Under the pieces are notes generated by a model. It was not told where the DNA came from. It saw only the letters and a list, made by a program, of their open reading frames with translations, and made no database searches. A stretch of DNA of 46,916 nt from positions 1 through 46,916 of the forward strand of contig REDV01000093.1 of the NCBI GenBank assembly GCA_007695365.1. The letters are read 5' to 3'. The stretch comes from Cryomorphaceae bacterium. GTDB lineage: Bacteria; Bacteroidota; Bacteroidia; Flavobacteriales_D; SKUL01. The first letter of the stretch is position 1. Each line of letters starts with the position of its first letter. Positions 32,993-43,402 of this stretch are shown one piece after another. Both the position numbers and the translations under genes were made by a program.

Positions 32993-35136
32993 TGAGGTTT
33001 GTTATCTTTTATATCGCCCTTTGCTTTTGCTTCACCGCTGTGATGGCACAGGAAAATTACGAGGTGAAACCTGCCTCAAAGCTCAACAGCAGCCATTCCG
33101 ATTTTGCTGCTATACCCTTTGGTGACACCGTGGTGTTCTGTTCCAACAAACGCAATGATATCGTCGTTTCGCGCATCAACGCCAACAATGAAATGCCCTT
33201 GACGAGCCTCTATATTGCTCCGGTTAAGCAATTCGGCAAGTACGGGATGCCCAAAGCATTCCCGTTTGAAAAGGCCCTCCACACTGATTTTGGCCCTGCT
33301 ACATTCCGGAATAAGCGCGAAATGTATGTTACCATGAGCTACCAGGGTAATGAAGGTCCGGTTCTCGGCATTTTCATTTCCACTCTTCAAGACAACGGCA
33401 AATGGTCGGATCCCAAGGCCTTTGAGCACAACAACCCTGATTGTCATGTAGCACACCCGACCTTCAGCGCAGACGGAAATACCCTCTACTTCTCAGCCAA
33501 TTTTAGCGATGGTCTCGGAAGGGCGGATATTTACACCAGCACATTTCTGGAAGGCGAATGGAGCACTCCCCGCAACCTCGGCTCCGATGTCAACACACCC
33601 CACAGCGAGCTCTTTCCCTTTGCACACCCTGACGGCAGCCTGTACTTTGCTTCCAATCGGCCGGGTGGAATGGGCGGACTGGATATTTACCACTTCAGCG
33701 AAGGCAACACATTACTGCTTTCAGATCCGTTCAATTCAGCGTTTGACGATTACGCATTGTACCTGAGTGCCGATAACAGCGCAGGATACCTCAGCTCCGG
33801 CCGAAATGGTCAGGATGATGTATTTACCATACAAATGGTTCGGCCTGTTTTTGAAAACTGTGATACCCTTCAGCAAAATTCATATTGCTATCTCTTTTAC
33901 GACGCCGCAACCATGAACATAGATTCACTGCCTTTGCAGTATGAGTGGGCCATGGGCGATGGAACGAAATACCGAGGCCTCGAAGCTGACCACTGTTACC
34001 AACATCCCGGAAAGTACACTGTGTTGCTGAACGTTGTAGATACCCTTACCGGCGATTTGTTTTTCAGTCAGGCAAGTTATGAACTGGAAGTGAAAGATAT
34101 CGAGCAAGTGTTTATCAACTCGGCCGACAGTATACTACCGGGTGAAACTTTGAAACTCGACGGCTTACACACCAATATTCAAGGTCTTAAGGCAAATACG
34201 TACCACTGGTATTTTGAAGACGGCACCTACAAGGAAGGCGCTGCCATAGAGCACGTTTTTTATGAACCGGGAGTACAAAATGTGGTATTGGGTGTGAGAA
34301 GTGAGTCGAATGCAGCCGGCGTAGTTCAGCAGGCTTGTATCATGAAGCCCATCCTCGTTACGGAAGAGATAGAAGGTAATCTCCTCGTTACTGCCGAGCC
34401 CAAAGCCATTGCCGGTCCACAGCAAAAGAATGACCCCTTGCTGGCTTACCTTAAAAGCACGAATGATACAGTGGGTGTGTACAACAATGTGCCTGCAGAC
34501 GCCGTGTATCGTGTGGAAATCACCAAGAGTAAGGAGCGCTTATCAACCCTCGACGAGTACTTTGACCAGGTTCGGGAGGCGTACGACATTATTGAAAACT
34601 ACGTTTCAGCAGATAGTATTTTCAGCTACGCAGTGGGTGCTGAGCGCGAACTGAAAGACACCTACCCCATCTATGCATACGTGAAAAGCATCCATTACAA
34701 TGAGGCGAGTGTAAAGGCCTACTTACCTGAGCATGTGTACGACCTTGATGAGATAGACGAAATAGATCTCAGCAACCTCAACCGGGCCGTGTTCCGCACC
34801 GGCCTCATTCACTTTGAAACAGGCCTTGCTGCCATACCGGAGTCCGCACATTCAACCATAGGTAAAATTACCCGTTTGCTCCTGGACTACCCTGAAATCA
34901 ACATGATTGTGGGTGCCCATACAGACGATACCGGCTCAGATGCCTTTAACACCCAGTTATCCCAAAAAAGAGCATTGGCAGTAATCAAGGCATTGGAACA
35001 ACAGGGCATTGACGCCAGCCGACTCGTGGGCATTGGCTACGGGTCTGAAATACCATTGGGCGACAACCGCACAGAAAGCGGCCGCCAGCTAAACCGAAGA
35101 GTTGAGTTTAAAGTGCTTGAACGCACCAAGAAATAA
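32992..35136 (+). CDS. PD40/PKD/OmpA-domain protein, PorE-like anchor (714 aa)
   Basis: A signal peptide (1-19) precedes PD40 (WD40-like) repeats at about 120-280 (HPTFSADGNTLYFSANFSDGLGRADIY, FPFAHPDGSLYFASNRPGGMGGLDIY). PKD-like modules lie at about 300-450 (the YEWAMGDGTKYRGLEADHCY type), and a C-terminal OmpA domain at about 600-714 carries the peptidoglycan-binding motif GAHTDDTGSDAFNTQLSQKRA. It should tie the outer-membrane PorP/SprF complex to the cell wall, as PorE does in the T9SS. There is no TPR part, unlike the second cassette's homologue. ATG overlaps the previous stop. Confidence 0.9.
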   Translation: MRFVIFYIALCFCFTAVMAQENYEVKPASKLNSSHSDFAAIPFGDTVVFCSNKRNDIVVSRINANNEMPLTSLYIAPVKQFGKYGMPKAFPFEKALHTDFGPATFRNKREMYVTMSYQGNEGPVLGIFISTLQDNGKWSDPKAFEHNNPDCHVAHPTFSADGNTLYFSANFSDGLGRADIYTSTFLEGEWSTPRNLGSDVNTPHSELFPFAHPDGSLYFASNRPGGMGGLDIYHFSEGNTLLLSDPFNSAFDDYALYLSADNSAGYLSSGRNGQDDVFTIQMVRPVFENCDTLQQNSYCYLFYDAATMNIDSLPLQYEWAMGDGTKYRGLEADHCYQHPGKYTVLLNVVDTLTGDLFFSQASYELEVKDIEQVFINSADSILPGETLKLDGLHTNIQGLKANTYHWYFEDGTYKEGAAIEHVFYEPGVQNVVLGVRSESNAAGVVQQACIMKPILVTEEIEGNLLVTAEPKAIAGPQQKNDPLLAYLKSTNDTVGVYNNVPADAVYRVEITKSKERLSTLDEYFDQVREAYDIIENYVSADSIFSYAVGAERELKDTYPIYAYVKSIHYNEASVKAYLPEHVYDLDEIDEIDLSNLNRAVFRTGLIHFETGLAAIPESAHSTIGKITRLLLDYPEINMIVGAHTDDTGSDAFNTQLSQKRALAVIKALEQQGIDASRLVGIGYGSEIPLGDNRTESGRQLNRRVEFKVLERTKK

Positions 35137-35142
35137 ATCGTC

Positions 35143-36111
35143 ATGAAAAGAATATTACCACCCCTTTTACTCATTGTTCTATTGATTCATCAACAAGATG
35201 CAATAGCTCAACCGGTACCTGCCGTTGAGGAAAACATTCCGTTTCTCGTCACATTCGGGGCCCAAAGTGATAAAAGCTGGGGCGACGACGATTTTTCACA
35301 AACCTTCTTTTTTGTGGTGCCCGAAGAAAACCTCACTCCCATTTACATCCGCGTATTTGACCCTGATGTAGGTGGGTTGCACGACGAACAGAAAGGTGAC
35401 TGGAACACCAAAACCCGTTTTTCGGTGTACGGTGGTAAAGAGTGCATTACCCACCCCGACGCAACCGGCACCGACCCTGTGGGCAATTACAAAAGCGGCA
35501 ATCTGCTGGCGTCTAAAATTTTCGCTGAGTCTGAAAAGTACGACAATGAGTGGTACACCTTCGGGCCATTTAACCCAACCGAGGGGGAACTCGTTCAGAA
35601 ATACGGAGGCTATGTTTTTAAGGTAATTGCCGAAGGAATTTCCGGTGATGATGGCAACTTATACCGCTACTTTTTGAGCAGCAAATCCGACCAAAACGAG
35701 GCCATTGAAGGAGGTAACGCCTTTACCTTTGAATACACCTTCAGGTTGCACGACGACCCCTCTCAGGTTTCGCATATCTACCCCTTTATTGACGACAAGG
35801 TCATTTCCGTGAAGCAATCCAACTTTGATTGGGACAATGACGGCGTTATTAAAATTGTTTCCAAAGCCAAACCCGGACTCGACATTGAGGTTTCCGGTGA
35901 CAATGAGTGGAAGCACAGTGAACACAAAATCGTTGACCGTGAACACAATTCATCGCTCGACATTCAATTCATCAAAAGTCGCAACACAATTCGGAACAAC
36001 AACGTGGTAATCTCCGTAAGAAACCAATATGGAGAGTTTCTACCATTTTACACGGTGCCGATTGGGGGCATCCCCAAATACCAACCCAGTATTCAGGCTG
36101 TGAAACGATAA
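35143..36111 (+). CDS. Unknown secreted protein (322 aa) in the T9SS operon
   Basis: A leader (1-22, ending AIAQ) sends it out of the cytoplasm. No family is recognised. The mature part looks like two beta-rich domains: residues 35-190 (with VVPEENLTPIYIRVFDPDVGG, FSVYGGKECITHP) and 200-322 (FNWDNDG-type strands, repeated DNEWKHSEHKI, and a PFYTVPIGGIPKY end). It starts 6 bases after the OmpA-domain gene and ends 10 bases before the propeller/SpoIIE gene. Being locked between a peptidoglycan anchor and a sensor phosphatase suggests it is part of the same surface complex (inference). Confidence 0.8.
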   Translation: MKRILPPLLLIVLLIHQQDAIAQPVPAVEENIPFLVTFGAQSDKSWGDDDFSQTFFFVVPEENLTPIYIRVFDPDVGGLHDEQKGDWNTKTRFSVYGGKECITHPDATGTDPVGNYKSGNLLASKIFAESEKYDNEWYTFGPFNPTEGELVQKYGGYVFKVIAEGISGDDGNLYRYFLSSKSDQNEAIEGGNAFTFEYTFRLHDDPSQVSHIYPFIDDKVISVKQSNFDWDNDGVIKIVSKAKPGLDIEVSGDNEWKHSEHKIVDREHNSSLDIQFIKSRNTIRNNNVVISVRNQYGEFLPFYTVPIGGIPKYQPSIQAVKR

Positions 36112-36121
36112 CCACAAACCT

Positions 36122-39100
36122 TTGCTCAGGCTTTTAGCTATATCAGGATGTTTACTACTGGCGCTTTCCGCCGGTGCACAGTCATACAGCTTCAGAAGTT
36201 TCTCGGCTGAAGACGGGCTGTCGCATCCCTTTGTGTACGATATTGAGCAAGACGAAAAAGGATACTTGTGGGTGGCTACCGGCGAAGGGCTTTGCAGATT
36301 CAATGGGTTCAGGTTTCAGAGCTATTTTAAAGCTGATGGTCTTACCGAAGATTTTGTGAGTACCATCTACAAAGACTCCGGAGGTAACCTTTGGCTAGGA
36401 CACAAACAAGGCGGCTGCACGGTAATGCGAGACGGTGTGTTTGAGAAAATTCAAACAGGCAAGCACTTTAACAGTTTAATCAGGGCTATACGCGAGGATT
36501 TGTCAGGCAACACCTGGATAATGTCGCAGCACAGCGGAATGATTCGGATGAACAGCTCTGGCGAAATGACCCCTCTCACCTCTCCTTTCGCTCAACTTCT
36601 GCTGTTTGATTTTCAGATTACCGACCGCGGACAAATGTTGGTAGCAACCCACGAGGGCTTGTATCTCTACCGCATCAACGCCAATAGCCATGAGCCAGAA
36701 TTCATTGATGTAGTGGACGACATCCCTTTTACACGGGTCAATTGCATCACAAAAGGCAGTATTCACGGGCAATACTTTATAGGTACCGAAGACGAAGGCG
36801 CTTACCGCCTGCAAATCCGAAACAACAACCGCATTGTTGTAGAACACATCGCTCCTGAATTAGGACTTGACCGCTACAACATTCAGCACATTATTGAGGA
36901 TGACGACAACAACCTTTGGGTGGCTACTTTTGGCAAAGGGCTCTTGCAATTGGCTCTCAATCCGGCAGGCGACGAGTTCCGACTCATCGGTCACTTTGAC
37001 AAAAGCAACGGCCTGGAATCAGACGAAATTAAAACCGTTTTCCGCGACAGGGAGGGCAATCTTTGGGCCGGCAAATTTGGAGGCAACCGCAATAGCGGCG
37101 GAATTTCCAGCCTCACCAACAACGCATTTGTGTTTTATCAGCACCCCAGCGGTGAAGAAGGAGCCGTATCTTCCATACATGGCAACAATCAAGACATGTG
37201 GTTTGGCCTGGAAAACGAAGTGATGAAGGTTGAGCAGGGACAACATGGAAAACCCATACGTTTCGGTGAAAACCATGGGCTCAAAAACGGGATGTACAAC
37301 GCAGTTTTTGTGGATCACCTCAACCGGGTGTGGGCTGGAAACGCCACATCCGGATTGTTCATGAAAAATCCGAGTGACTCCGTTTTTCAATTTTTTGAAC
37401 TATCGAAAGATATTCTTAGCCAACACATTAATGACATCACAGGAAATGAGGAAAACATTTGGATCGCAACCAAAAACGGCATCTACGCCCTGGATTTTCG
37501 CACCCGTGAAATTCAATACTACAACCAAAGCAATGGACTGGAGCACAACGTAGTAAGGTCATTGTACCTGGATGAGAAAAACAATCTTTGGTACTGCACG
37601 GCCAGTGCATACCTCAGCTATATCAAAAACGGCAATATCGTAAACATTGCATTGAGCGAGGAAATGCGTGTGCACGATCAGACAGACATAACCAAAGACT
37701 CTCACGGAAACATCTGGCTGGCAACCAATGGCGGTGGGGTATTTGTGTTTGACTATGATCAGGTACACACCGTAAATCACAGCAGCCACGGTTTGAAATC
37801 CAATTTCTGTTACAGCATTGAAGTGGACCATTCCAACAAGGTGTGGATTGGCCACAAAGGAGGTTTAAGCTGTTACAACCCGGCCAGTGATCATCTGGTA
37901 ACCATGGGGCGCGAGGAAGACCTGGCGTTTGACTTTCTACCCAACGCAACATTCTATGACCTTGCTGGGCAACTCTGGTTCGGAACCAACAAGAACTACC
38001 TGCGCTACAACCCATCAAAAGACTTAAAAAACAGTATACCGCCCATCATCAATATAGAAACCGTACAGATTGAAGACGACTTCTTTACCGGACTGAGTGC
38101 AGAACTTCCCTTTGGTCACTACCGTACGCGTTTTCAGTTTTTGGGTCTCAGTTTCCGCAAAAGCGACGCTGTAACCTACCAGTATATTTTGGAAGGTCAT
38201 GACCGCGACTGGCACGAAATAACCACACAAAACGAAGCCTACTACAGTAAGATTGATCCGGGCACCTACACATTCAAAGTAGTTGCTTTTAACAGTGACG
38301 GTATCAAATCACTGGGCGCCGCCGAATTTCACCTGTTCATTCAAAAACCATTCTGGCAGCGCGCATGGTTCATACTTACCGCCATTGCATCGGCCATAGT
38401 ACTGGTCGTCATGATTATAAAGATTCGTGAGAGACGACAAAAACTTGTGCGTCAGTACCTCAAAAAAACCCTTAACATTCGAACACGTGAGGTGCAGGCA
38501 AAAAGCGCGGAGCTTGAGCGCAAAAACAAAGACATTACCGCCAGTATCCACTACGCCAAAAAAATTCAGGATGCTACCCTGCCACCCGAAAAACTCCTGA
38601 AAGAAAGTTTTCCCGACTCATTTATCTTTTACCGACCCCGCGACATTGTGAGCGGCGACTTCTACTGGTTCAGGCAATTTGGCGACAAACTTCTAATCAG
38701 TGTAGCCGATTGCACAGGCCACGGTGTGCCAGGTGCTCTGCTGAGTATGATTGGATCTACCAAAATGAGCAGTATTGCAGGCAAGCAGGAAGTTCGGTCG
38801 CCGGATAAGGTGGTGAAGTTGCTCGATGAAGAACTGCGAACCCTACTTCAACAAACCAATTTCAGCAACGGGCCTCAGGACGGAATGGACCTTGTGGTTT
38901 GCGAAATTGACCTCAAAACTCACTACCTGCGACTGTGCGCGGCCATGAGTCACGTGTATATCCGAACAGCAAATGGCATCGAAAAAATTGAAGGCGACCG
39001 CAACCCGATCGGTGGAAATCACCTGGGGCGCGAAAAACACTTCACCATGCGCGAACGCCAGATGAACCCCGGCGAGACACTATTCCTGGCTACCGACGGT

Positions 39101-39286
39101 TACCAGGATCAGTTTGGGGGTGAACACGGTAAAAAACTTAAGCGCAGCGGCTTCCTCAACACCCTGAGTACCGTGGGCTCACTGCCGAGCAAGGATCAAG
39201 GAGAAGCCATCGCTGCTCAATTTGCCTCATGGTCAAATGGCCACGAACAGGTAGATGATGTTCTGGTGGTTGGCCTCAAGTTCTAG
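36122..39286 (+). CDS. Beta-propeller sensor with Y_Y_Y domain and SpoIIE phosphatase (1054 aa)
   Basis: A leader (1-19) precedes fourteen or so propeller blades of the two-component-regulator type (LWVATGEGLCRFNG, LWLGHKQGGC, NLWVATFGKGLL) to about residue 635. A Y_Y_Y-like domain (about 665-735), one transmembrane helix (about 748-765), a coiled coil (770-815) and a SpoIIE/PP2C-type Ser/Thr phosphatase (about 825-1054) follow. Metal-binding residues are visible: RDIVSGDFYWF, ADCTGHGVPGALLSMIG, DGMDLVVCEID, LATDGYQDQFGG and the final DDVLVVG. It is a one-piece receptor with a phosphatase output in place of a histidine kinase. The start is a TTG; no ATG fits the leader. No anti-sigma or anti-anti-sigma gene is adjacent. 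Confidence 0.9.
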   Translation: MLRLLAISGCLLLALSAGAQSYSFRSFSAEDGLSHPFVYDIEQDEKGYLWVATGEGLCRFNGFRFQSYFKADGLTEDFVSTIYKDSGGNLWLGHKQGGCTVMRDGVFEKIQTGKHFNSLIRAIREDLSGNTWIMSQHSGMIRMNSSGEMTPLTSPFAQLLLFDFQITDRGQMLVATHEGLYLYRINANSHEPEFIDVVDDIPFTRVNCITKGSIHGQYFIGTEDEGAYRLQIRNNNRIVVEHIAPELGLDRYNIQHIIEDDDNNLWVATFGKGLLQLALNPAGDEFRLIGHFDKSNGLESDEIKTVFRDREGNLWAGKFGGNRNSGGISSLTNNAFVFYQHPSGEEGAVSSIHGNNQDMWFGLENEVMKVEQGQHGKPIRFGENHGLKNGMYNAVFVDHLNRVWAGNATSGLFMKNPSDSVFQFFELSKDILSQHINDITGNEENIWIATKNGIYALDFRTREIQYYNQSNGLEHNVVRSLYLDEKNNLWYCTASAYLSYIKNGNIVNIALSEEMRVHDQTDITKDSHGNIWLATNGGGVFVFDYDQVHTVNHSSHGLKSNFCYSIEVDHSNKVWIGHKGGLSCYNPASDHLVTMGREEDLAFDFLPNATFYDLAGQLWFGTNKNYLRYNPSKDLKNSIPPIINIETVQIEDDFFTGLSAELPFGHYRTRFQFLGLSFRKSDAVTYQYILEGHDRDWHEITTQNEAYYSKIDPGTYTFKVVAFNSDGIKSLGAAEFHLFIQKPFWQRAWFILTAIASAIVLVVMIIKIRERRQKLVRQYLKKTLNIRTREVQAKSAELERKNKDITASIHYAKKIQDATLPPEKLLKESFPDSFIFYRPRDIVSGDFYWFRQFGDKLLISVADCTGHGVPGALLSMIGSTKMSSIAGKQEVRSPDKVVKLLDEELRTLLQQTNFSNGPQDGMDLVVCEIDLKTHYLRLCAAMSHVYIRTANGIEKIEGDRNPIGGNHLGREKHFTMRERQMNPGETLFLATDGYQDQFGGEHGKKLKRSGFLNTLSTVGSLPSKDQGEAIAAQFASWSNGHEQVDDVLVVGLKF

Positions 39287-39370
39287 CTCCGCAAAACACG
39301 TAATTTTATCCGGACAGGAAAAAAATCGCCGCACAATAAGACATTTTAACAAAATGCTTACCTTAGTCAA

Positions 39371-42300
39371 ATGCGACGGTTCTTGCTTGCTGCGTGCCTT
39401 TCCTGGGCAATGCTGCCTCTGTTGGCGCAGGAAACCACCGTGCGTTTCGTTGAAAACAAGGGTCAATGGAAGGATGAAGTCCTTTTTCGGGCCGATTTGC
39501 CCGCCGGAAGCTTTTACCTGGAAGCCGACCGCTTTACCCTGAATTTTCTGGATTCTGAATACCTTTTCCGCAGACACCAGGAACACATCGGTGAACCCAT
39601 TGCCAAACCTTTGGAAGATTACATCCGCGGACATGCTTACCGCGTTTGGTTTGAAGGTGCGCAAACCCCAACCCTCGATAAGCAGGGTGCCTCCAAAGAC
39701 TACTTTAACTACTTTATTGGAAACGACCCCGCCAAATGGGCCAGTTTTGCTCGTGCGTGGGACAGAATGATTCTTCGCGACCTCTACCCCAACACCGATT
39801 TGCAAGTGTACGGACACGGCTCCAATGTGAAGTACGACTTTGTGGTGAAGCCCGGTGGACAATGGCAACATATCCGTCTTAACTACGAAGGCGTAGATCA
39901 ACTCAAAATCAAAAAAGGCAGGCTGCACGTCAAGACCAGCGTAAACGAAATCATTGAGGAAAAACCCTTTGCTTACCAAATGATTGACGGGCAAATGACA
40001 CCTGTAGATTGCGCCTATCAATTGGATGGAAACATCCTGTCGTTCAACGTTACCGGCTACGTTCACCCCGATTTTGCCCTTGTCATTGACCCGGAATTAC
40101 AGTTCTCAACATACTCCGGCTCAACGGCCGATAATTTTGGCTTTACCGCCACCTACGACGCACAAGGTTTTCTGTACTCCGGAAGCTCCATCTTCGGAAA
40201 CGGTTACCCCACCACCGTGGGCGCTTATCAAACCACTTGGGCAGGAGGAACCGGGCAGGGCGCATTGGTGGGTACAGATATCGGGATTACCAAGTACGAC
40301 ACCACCGGAACTTTTCTCGTTTACTCCACATACATCGGAGGCTCGAGCGATGAATTACCTCACAGCCTCATCGTAAACGAGGCGGGTGAACTCTACCTCT
40401 ACGGAACAACAAGTTCGCCCAACTACCCCGCTACTGCGGGCTCTTTTCAGCCTTCATTTGCCGGTGGTACAGCTTTTACTCCTTCGGGAATTGGTGTGAG
40501 CTATGTGAACGGTTGCGACATCATCGTGTCTCGTTTTAATGCCAATGGAACAGCTTTGCTTAACTCTACCTTTATCGGTGGAACCGCCAACGATGGCCTC
40601 AACACCAGCGCAGCACTTAAATTCAACTACGCCGACGAAATGCGCGGCGAAATCCTTTTCGACAACGATGGCAACGTCATCATTGCCAGCTCAACGCTGA
40701 GCAACAACTTTCCTGTAACACCCGGAGCATACCAAACCACCATCGGAGGCGGTCAGGATGGCTGTGTGGTGAAACTCACTCCCGACCTCAGCAACCTGAT
40801 ATACGGAACGTTTCTGGGTGGAATGCAAGCTGACGCAACCTATTCGGTAGATGTGGACAGTGACAACAATATTGTGGTGTGCGGAGGAACGGTCTCAACC
40901 AACTTTCCCACCACTCCCGGCACCATTGCCAACTCCTTTGCCGGTGGAGCGGCTGACGGCTACGTGTCCATTCTCAACAACGACCTTAGCACTTTACTTC
41001 ACTCCACTTACTACGGAACCAACCAATACGACCAGCTCTACTTTACAGAGCTCGATAGCGACAACAATGTGTATGTTTATGGGCAGACGCGTGGCCCGGC
41101 CGGAGCGCTTATTGAAAATGCCGTCTACAATGTGAACAACGGCGGAATGCTCGTAGCGAAATTTGAACCCGATCTGAGCGGCGTTGTCTGGAGTACGCGG
41201 TTCGGGAGCGGAATTAACTCAAATCCCAATCTATCGCCGGCCGCTTTTCTGGTGGACGTATGCCGTAAGATTTACCTGAGCGGCTGGGGAGGTCAAACCA
41301 ATGTCTCGTCCAACCCCAATACAGGCTTCACCACAGGGCTTCCCACCACACCCGATGCCTTTCAAAGCACTACGGACGGCAGCGACTTCTATATCATGGT
41401 GATGGAAGAAGACGCATCAGAAATCACCTATGCCTCGTTTTTCGGAGGCCCCGTCAGCAATGAGCATGTGGACGGCGGAACCAGTCGCTTTGACCGAAGC
41501 GGTCGTATTTATCAGTCGGTTTGTGCGGGCTGTGGAAACAACAACGATTTTCCTATTTTCCCTCCCGACGCATGGTCGCCCACCAACAACAGCAACAACT
41601 GCAACAACGGGGTTTTCAAATTCGACTTTGCCCTGCCCATTACCATAGCACAGTTTTCGGCCACCGATGTTTGCCTCCCCGACACGCCCAACATTTCCAA
41701 CCAAAGTACCGGTGCCACCACCCTCACATGGTATGTGAACGGAGAAGAAGTTGCAACAGGAACCTCCCCCGACCTTGGCCTCAACGAGCCGGGAACCTAC
41801 GAAGTGAAACTGGTGGCATTCAACCCCGAAACCTGCAACCAGGCCGACAGCGTTACTCAAACCATTGAGATTTTCCCCCTTCTGCTCCTTGAACCTTTCG
41901 AAGATATCAACCTCTGCGAACCCGAACCCATCGTACTTACCGCCGATGCATCAGGAACTGCCACTGAATTTCACTGGAGTACCAATTCCGATTTTTCCGA
42001 TCAGCTAAATGCCGGGCCACTTGATAGCACCATCACCGTATCCCCCAATCAAACCACAACCTATTACATTAAAGTGGGCAACGGCTTTTGCGAAACCACC
42101 GAAAGTATAACCGTTACCCCAGCCCCTGAAATTGGTCTGGAGCTGGTTTCAGACGCAGGGTGCGATGGCGACACCCTGAATATGAGTGCCATCAACCTCA
42201 CACCTGCCATTGGCTTTACTGAGATCAACTGGTTTCCCTCTGCTGGGCTGGTGGGTCCGGACGGCGAAGAAAACGCATCCTTTATTGCCGGTGGCAGCTA

Positions 42301-43402
42301 CTACGTGAGCATATCCGTGCTCACCGAAAACAACTGCCTCCTCACCGATTCTGTGCTGGTTGAAGCAGACGCACTCAACCTCACACTATCGCAGGACACT
42401 ACCATATGCAATGAAGATCAGGTAGCAACCATTGCGGCTTTTTCTCCTGAGGCTGAGTCCATCACGTGGTCGCTCAGCCCTGATTTCTCTGACCCGCTCA
42501 ATCCCGGTGGAGAAAACCTACTCAATGTATCGCCAGAATCCACCACCACTTATTACGTGCAAGCGATAAACGGCAACTGCGTACGCACCGGAGAGGTTAC
42601 AGTGTTTGTGGTAAGCGGAAGCGCAGAACTGCCCCCCGAGTTCTTGATTTGCTCAGGTGATTCACTGGAGATTGAAGCCATCAATCTCATCCCATCCGTG
42701 GAACTGAGTTTTGAGTGGTCGCCCCAAGAGGAAATTATTTCCGGTCATGGCACATCCACCATCACCGTCAGCCCCAATGAAACTACTGTGTACGAAGCGC
42801 TCATAACCACCGAAGACGGGTGTACATTTACCCAAAGTACGGTGGTTTTTGTATCGGATTTGCTCGCGGATGGCGCAACAGCCATTGCAGACCCAAATGT
42901 GATTCCGGGGGGTGGTACAAGTGAGATTTCGGCCATACCCTTTAATGAGAATTTCAGCTATGTGTGGAGTCCTCAGGACGGTTTGGAAAACCCTTTTGCG
43001 GCCAGCACCATAGCCAGTCCGGAAGAAACCACCACCTACACCGTTACCATTATTGACTCTGGCCCATGGGGAGAATGCCGCAGCAGCGCCTCAGTAACTA
43101 TTCAGGTGTATGATTTCATCTGCGGAATGCCAAACATCTATCTTCCCAACGCCTTTACCCCCAATGGCGATGGAAACAACGATGTGCTCTTTCTGCGCGG
43201 CGACAATATTGTAAACATGCACCTTGCCATTTACAACCGCTGGGGCGAACTGGTTTTTGAAACCCGCGACCAGAGTATCGGCTGGGACGGCACATTCCGG
43301 GGCAAGGATGTAGACCCCGCTGTGTTTGTGTATCACCTGGAGGTAGACTGCGGCGACGGGCAGAGTTTCTTCGACAAAGGCAACGTAACGGTGATCCGCT
43401 AG
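39371..43402 (+). CDS. Giant SBBP-repeat protein with type B T9SS sorting domain (1343 aa)
   Basis: A leader (1-19) is followed by a domain opening RFVENKGQWKDEVLFRADL (DUF7948 type, about 22-220), then SBBP propeller repeats at about 220-640 (STYIGGSSDELPHSLIVNEAGELYLYGTTSSPNYP and copies). Ig/PKD-like modules follow, many with a Cys near the start. The C-terminal ~85 residues are the gliding-motility-associated sorting domain (NAFTPNGDGNNDV, IYNRWGELVFET, GWDGTFRGKDVDPAVFVYHL). It heads the second T9SS cassette. A weak box TACCTTAG (39359-39366) lies just 4 bases before the ATG. Likely a large surface adhesin. Confidence 0.92.
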   Translation: MRRFLLAACLSWAMLPLLAQETTVRFVENKGQWKDEVLFRADLPAGSFYLEADRFTLNFLDSEYLFRRHQEHIGEPIAKPLEDYIRGHAYRVWFEGAQTPTLDKQGASKDYFNYFIGNDPAKWASFARAWDRMILRDLYPNTDLQVYGHGSNVKYDFVVKPGGQWQHIRLNYEGVDQLKIKKGRLHVKTSVNEIIEEKPFAYQMIDGQMTPVDCAYQLDGNILSFNVTGYVHPDFALVIDPELQFSTYSGSTADNFGFTATYDAQGFLYSGSSIFGNGYPTTVGAYQTTWAGGTGQGALVGTDIGITKYDTTGTFLVYSTYIGGSSDELPHSLIVNEAGELYLYGTTSSPNYPATAGSFQPSFAGGTAFTPSGIGVSYVNGCDIIVSRFNANGTALLNSTFIGGTANDGLNTSAALKFNYADEMRGEILFDNDGNVIIASSTLSNNFPVTPGAYQTTIGGGQDGCVVKLTPDLSNLIYGTFLGGMQADATYSVDVDSDNNIVVCGGTVSTNFPTTPGTIANSFAGGAADGYVSILNNDLSTLLHSTYYGTNQYDQLYFTELDSDNNVYVYGQTRGPAGALIENAVYNVNNGGMLVAKFEPDLSGVVWSTRFGSGINSNPNLSPAAFLVDVCRKIYLSGWGGQTNVSSNPNTGFTTGLPTTPDAFQSTTDGSDFYIMVMEEDASEITYASFFGGPVSNEHVDGGTSRFDRSGRIYQSVCAGCGNNNDFPIFPPDAWSPTNNSNNCNNGVFKFDFALPITIAQFSATDVCLPDTPNISNQSTGATTLTWYVNGEEVATGTSPDLGLNEPGTYEVKLVAFNPETCNQADSVTQTIEIFPLLLLEPFEDINLCEPEPIVLTADASGTATEFHWSTNSDFSDQLNAGPLDSTITVSPNQTTTYYIKVGNGFCETTESITVTPAPEIGLELVSDAGCDGDTLNMSAINLTPAIGFTEINWFPSAGLVGPDGEENASFIAGGSYYVSISVLTENNCLLTDSVLVEADALNLTLSQDTTICNEDQVATIAAFSPEAESITWSLSPDFSDPLNPGGENLLNVSPESTTTYYVQAINGNCVRTGEVTVFVVSGSAELPPEFLICSGDSLEIEAINLIPSVELSFEWSPQEEIISGHGTSTITVSPNETTVYEALITTEDGCTFTQSTVVFVSDLLADGATAIADPNVIPGGGTSEISAIPFNENFSYVWSPQDGLENPFAASTIASPEETTTYTVTIIDSGPWGECRSSASVTIQVYDFICGMPNIYLPNAFTPNGDGNNDVLFLRGDNIVNMHLAIYNRWGELVFETRDQSIGWDGTFRGKDVDPAVFVYHLEVDCGDGQSFFDKGNVTVIR

